Below are positions 5,813-8,014 of a stretch of DNA of 8,014 nucleotides, piece by piece. Each line of letters begins with the position of its first letter. Position 1 is the stretch's first letter. The notes below the pieces were generated by a model, which did no database searches, was not told the DNA's origin, and saw only the letters and a list, made by a program, of their open reading frames with translations. Origin of the DNA: Acetobacter sp. Its GTDB lineage: Bacteria; Pseudomonadota; Alphaproteobacteria; RF32; CAG-239. The stretch spans positions 1 to 8,014 of the forward strand of contig JAMPED010000050.1 in NCBI GenBank assembly GCA_023665325.1, in the 5' to 3' direction. A program made the translations under genes and the position numbers.

Positions 5813-7039
5813 TTAACAAGCTTTACTGACTAAGCCATCCGCCAGTTTGGGTTCAAACCACGTACTCTTGGGTGGCATTAACATTTTTTGGTCTGCTACG
5901 GCTAATAGTTCTGATACGGCGGTAGGGTAAACCATAAAACCGACACGGTGTGGGGCTATATCTACAACGCGTTCAATTTCTTCAGCACCACGAATGCCGC
6001 CGATGAAATCTATTCTTTCATCATTTCGTAAATCTTTGATGCCTAAGATATTATCTAGAACCTTGGCGCTGAGGATACTTACATCGAGCTGAGATACGGG
6101 GTCATTACCTAATGGGGAGCCGGTGTAGGTCATTTCATACCAATTGTGGTTTAGGTACATCATAAATTGACCTTTGTGAGCGGGTTTGCGGCGTTCTGCT
6201 GCTTTTAATTCAAACCCTGAGGCTTTGATGGCTGTGATGAATTGAGTTTCATCCAGACCGTTTAGGTCAAACACTACGCGGTTATAATCCCATATACGCA
6301 TTTCATCTTCAAAAAAAGCAACAGCTAGAAAGCGCTCCGTATTTGATGTTCCATTTTCTGCGGCTAAACGAGAGGCAGCAGCAGAGCGATGATGTCCATC
6401 AGCAATATATGCCTCGTTTTGTTCTGCAAAAGCGCGAGCGATGAAATCAAGTTCGGCACGTTCGGAAATTTCCCACAAGGTGTGGCGGACGTCATAATCT
6501 CCGACAGCGGAAAATAAGGGGGTGCGTTCGGTTACAACTTTTGCTAAGAAAGTTTTGATTTCGGGGAGGTTTTTATTGATGAGCAATGCGGGACCTGTTT
6601 GTGCGCCGACAGCGCGAATTTGTTTGACGCGGTCATTTTCTTTGGCGACACGGGTTAGTTCGTGGCGTTTGATACGTCCGTTGTTATATGCTTCCACAGA
6701 TGCGGCAACAACTAGTCCAGTTTGGATATGTGCGCCCATTTGCATTTGATAAACATAAAAACACGGTTTTGCTGATTTTTTTAAAATTCCACCCTCTAAT
6801 AGGTGGCGAAAATTTTCTGCGGCTTTAATATATACTCTGTCTTCATATGGAGATACATCTTCATCAAAATCAATTTCAGCCTTAGAGATATGCAAAAAGC
6901 TGAATGGTTTGTTTTGGGCTTTTTGTTTTGCTTCAGTAGATGAGAGCACATCATACGGGGGGGCAATTACTTCATCTGCGGTTTCGGCTGTTGGTACAAT
7001 TCCATAAAATGGAGCATAAATCAAGTCATCAAACGTCAT
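5813..7039 (-). CDS. DUF1015 family protein
   Basis: This 408-residue protein has full family length and belongs to DUF1015 (COG4198), whose function I do not know to be established. Visible landmarks are APPYDV (26-31), RIKRHELT (122-129), YIADGHHRSAAA (211-222), QLDVSIL (317-323), RNDERIDFIGG (338-348) and the C-terminal PPKSTWFEPKLADGLV (389-404). The DGHHR motif resembles the DGxHR turn of ParB/sulfiredoxin-like proteins, which could mean nucleotide binding, but that is my inference. It has no signal peptide or membrane segment and is probably cytoplasmic. ATG 7039 has GGGAG 7 nt upstream. The gene stands alone between a tRNA and its own terminator, so context does not point to a pathway. 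Confidence 0.88.
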   Translation of the reverse strand: MTFDDLIYAPFYGIVPTAETADEVIAPPYDVLSSTEAKQKAQNKPFSFLHISKAEIDFDEDVSPYEDRVYIKAAENFRHLLEGGILKKSAKPCFYVYQMQMGAHIQTGLVVAASVEAYNNGRIKRHELTRVAKENDRVKQIRAVGAQTGPALLINKNLPEIKTFLAKVVTERTPLFSAVGDYDVRHTLWEISERAELDFIARAFAEQNEAYIADGHHRSAAASRLAAENGTSNTERFLAVAFFEDEMRIWDYNRVVFDLNGLDETQFITAIKASGFELKAAERRKPAHKGQFMMYLNHNWYEMTYTGSPLGNDPVSQLDVSILSAKVLDNILGIKDLRNDERIDFIGGIRGAEEIERVVDIAPHRVGFMVYPTAVSELLAVADQKMLMPPKSTWFEPKLADGLVSKAC

Positions 7040-7070
7040 CTCTCATCTCCCAAAAGTTCAAGTTATTTTT

Positions 7071-7099
7071 AGTTTAAGAGGCTTGTCGCAATTATGCAA
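7071..7099 (-). promoter_or_regulatory. Possible promoter of the DUF1015 gene
   Basis: On the minus strand TTGCAT (7099-7094) and TAAACT (7076-7071) are 17 nt apart. They match the consensus at three and four positions. Transcription would start about 25 nt before the ATG. The call is weak; readthrough from the tRNA upstream is an alternative. Confidence 0.3.
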
Positions 7100-7167
7100 C
7101 TGCTATGGCGTGGTTAATCACAGCGATTTTTTGGGGGAGTTATGGAGAGATAAATTGAACAAAAAAA

Positions 7168-7243
<76 letters not shown>

Positions 7244-7253
7244 AACGGGTTAA

Positions 7254-7282
7254 TTTATAATTTGCTGTTTTTTAAATTGCAA
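7254..7282 (-). promoter_or_regulatory. Promoter of tRNA-Thr
   Basis: On the minus strand TTGCAA (7282-7277) and TATAAA (7259-7254) have an ideal 17-nt spacer. The predicted start near 7247 is about 4 nt before the mature tRNA. This is the best-looking promoter in the window. Confidence 0.65.
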
Positions 7283-7338
7283 GTATTTTTTTGTGTGGTG
7301 GGGATTTTTTGTTATGGGGGGAGGGGCGTGATGGGCTA

Positions 7339-7776
7339 TTAGTCCCAAGGGAAGACTATCCAGTTTTTAGCATCTAAACCAGAGCGGGCGCAGATATCAG
7401 GTTCTTCTTCGCAGCAGGTTTTCATTAGTAATGTGCAAATTCTGGAAGAGGGAAATTTGGTACGAATATAATCTACTGTTGCGCCACTGTCGGCTAAGTC
7501 ATCAATAAAGTAAACATCACTACCGTCGAATAAACGGTCGGTTGAGATGTCTTTTATATCTTCACGAGAATGGGTGTCATTGTATGAGATTAGTTTCATT
7601 ACACGGACGTCTCGAATGTTTAATTTGTAGGCGACGAGTTGGGCAGGGATTAAACCACCTCGGGAGACAGCAACGAGGGTAGCTTGTTCTAAATTGGCAC
7701 AGTCGGCAGCAATTTTGTCGGCTAAGATATCGCTCCAGTGTTTGATTTCATCCCAAGTCAAGTATTGTTTTTCCAT
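7339..7776 (-). CDS. gpt: Xanthine/guanine phosphoribosyltransferase-like protein
   Basis: This 145-residue type I phosphoribosyltransferase would join PRPP to a purine base (xanthine, guanine or hypoxanthine) to give the nucleotide, in cytoplasmic purine salvage. It resembles E. coli Gpt (152 residues) along its length: YLTWDEI at the start, AVSRGGLIPAQL (36-47), ISYND (63-67), the PRPP-binding loop VYFIDDLADSGAT (88-100), and the C-terminal WIVFPWD (139-145), which corresponds to the WIEQPWD end of Gpt. ATG 7776 has AAGGA 8 nt upstream and a TATAAT box 34 bp upstream. It is transcribed alone; the tRNA after it has its own promoter. Base preference cannot be settled from sequence, so the gene symbol is provisional. 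Confidence 0.82.
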   Translation of the reverse strand: MEKQYLTWDEIKHWSDILADKIAADCANLEQATLVAVSRGGLIPAQLVAYKLNIRDVRVMKLISYNDTHSREDIKDISTDRLFDGSDVYFIDDLADSGATVDYIRTKFPSSRICTLLMKTCCEEEPDICARSGLDAKNWIVFPWD

Positions 7777-7809
7777 TTTTGTCGTCCTTTCGTTTGCAGT
7801 TTTGCGGGT

Positions 7810-7815
7810 ATTATA
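7810..7815 (-). promoter_or_regulatory. Probable -10 box of the gpt-like gene
   Basis: A perfect TATAAT lies on the minus strand at 7815-7810. The start would be near 7803, giving a 5' leader of about 27 nt that includes the AAGGA site. No clear -35 box is seen at 16-18 nt spacing, so it may be weak or activator-dependent. Confidence 0.5.
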
Positions 7816-7881
7816 ATGAGGAATGTTTAATGGATGATTAAAATGTGAGGGATGTGGGGACAGAAAAAGAGGGGGGGATGG

Positions 7882-7920
7882 AGATCCCTTGACGGCTTGC
7901 GAGCAAGCCGAGGGATGACG
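7882..7920 (+). repeat. Intergenic palindromic repeat, copy 3 (different inner arms)
   Basis: The outer arms ATCCCT (7884-7889) and AGGGAT (7911-7916), with the TGA bulge, are as in copies 1 and 2. The inner arms are CGGCTTGC (7893-7900) and GCAAGCCG (7903-7910) with a 2-nt loop, unlike the other copies in sequence and length but still a perfect palindrome. Confidence 0.85.
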
Positions 7921-7936
7921 GAGCTCTTGGAGCGGG

Positions 7937-7999
7937 AGATCCCTTGACTCAGGGTGCCGGAGCAGGGCACCCTGAGAGGGATGACACAGAGAAGAGAGT
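7937..7999 (+). repeat. Intergenic palindromic repeat, copy 4 (third inner-arm type)
   Basis: The outer arms ATCCCT (7939-7944) and AGGGAT (7977-7982) are conserved. The inner arms are CTCAGGGTGCC (7948-7958) and GGCACCCTGAG (7966-7976). The tail 7981-7999 equals the tail of copy 2. All four copies have the same orientation in the window. Confidence 0.88.
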
Positions 8000-8014
8000 A
8001 TGGATTTGTTTCTT

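Overview
The window looks like a moderately AT-rich chromosomal segment of a host-associated or gut alphaproteobacterium. I base this on protein style, a tRNA gene with encoded CCA, and many small palindromic repeats of the kind familiar from Rickettsiales-like and gut-associated alphaproteobacteria. The lineage is an inference from general knowledge and no search was run.

Left end (1-640): two near-identical copies of an intergenic palindromic repeat (1-50 and 578-638) bracket a short cassette. The cassette holds a probable sigma70 promoter, a roughly 150-nt structured leader or small RNA ending in a clear intrinsic terminator, and then a small XRE-like helix-turn-helix protein. The leader can fold in mutually exclusive ways that share the 5' arm of the terminator, which makes it the best regulatory candidate in the window.

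Centre (685-5679, all minus strand): a surface-polysaccharide operon read right to left. It encodes a family 2 glycosyltransferase, a rhamnan-synthesis-F (RgpF-like) protein, and a large protein joining a HAD-like domain to a second RgpF-like domain. The RgpF-like gene carries an in-frame, imperfect tandem repeat of 47 codons built around short palindromes. It lies exactly where the family varies in length and makes the gene about 57 residues longer at that point than its own paralogue in the next gene.

Right side (5813-8014, all minus strand): a DUF1015 family protein with its own terminator, a tRNA-Thr(CGT) with a good promoter, a Gpt-like purine phosphoribosyltransferase, and two more palindromic repeats at the right edge.

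The two most notable themes are the leader RNA with its built-in terminator and a repeat family whose outer arms are fixed while its inner arms change but remain self-complementary. The DUF1015, tRNA and phosphoribosyltransferase genes look like ordinary housekeeping content.
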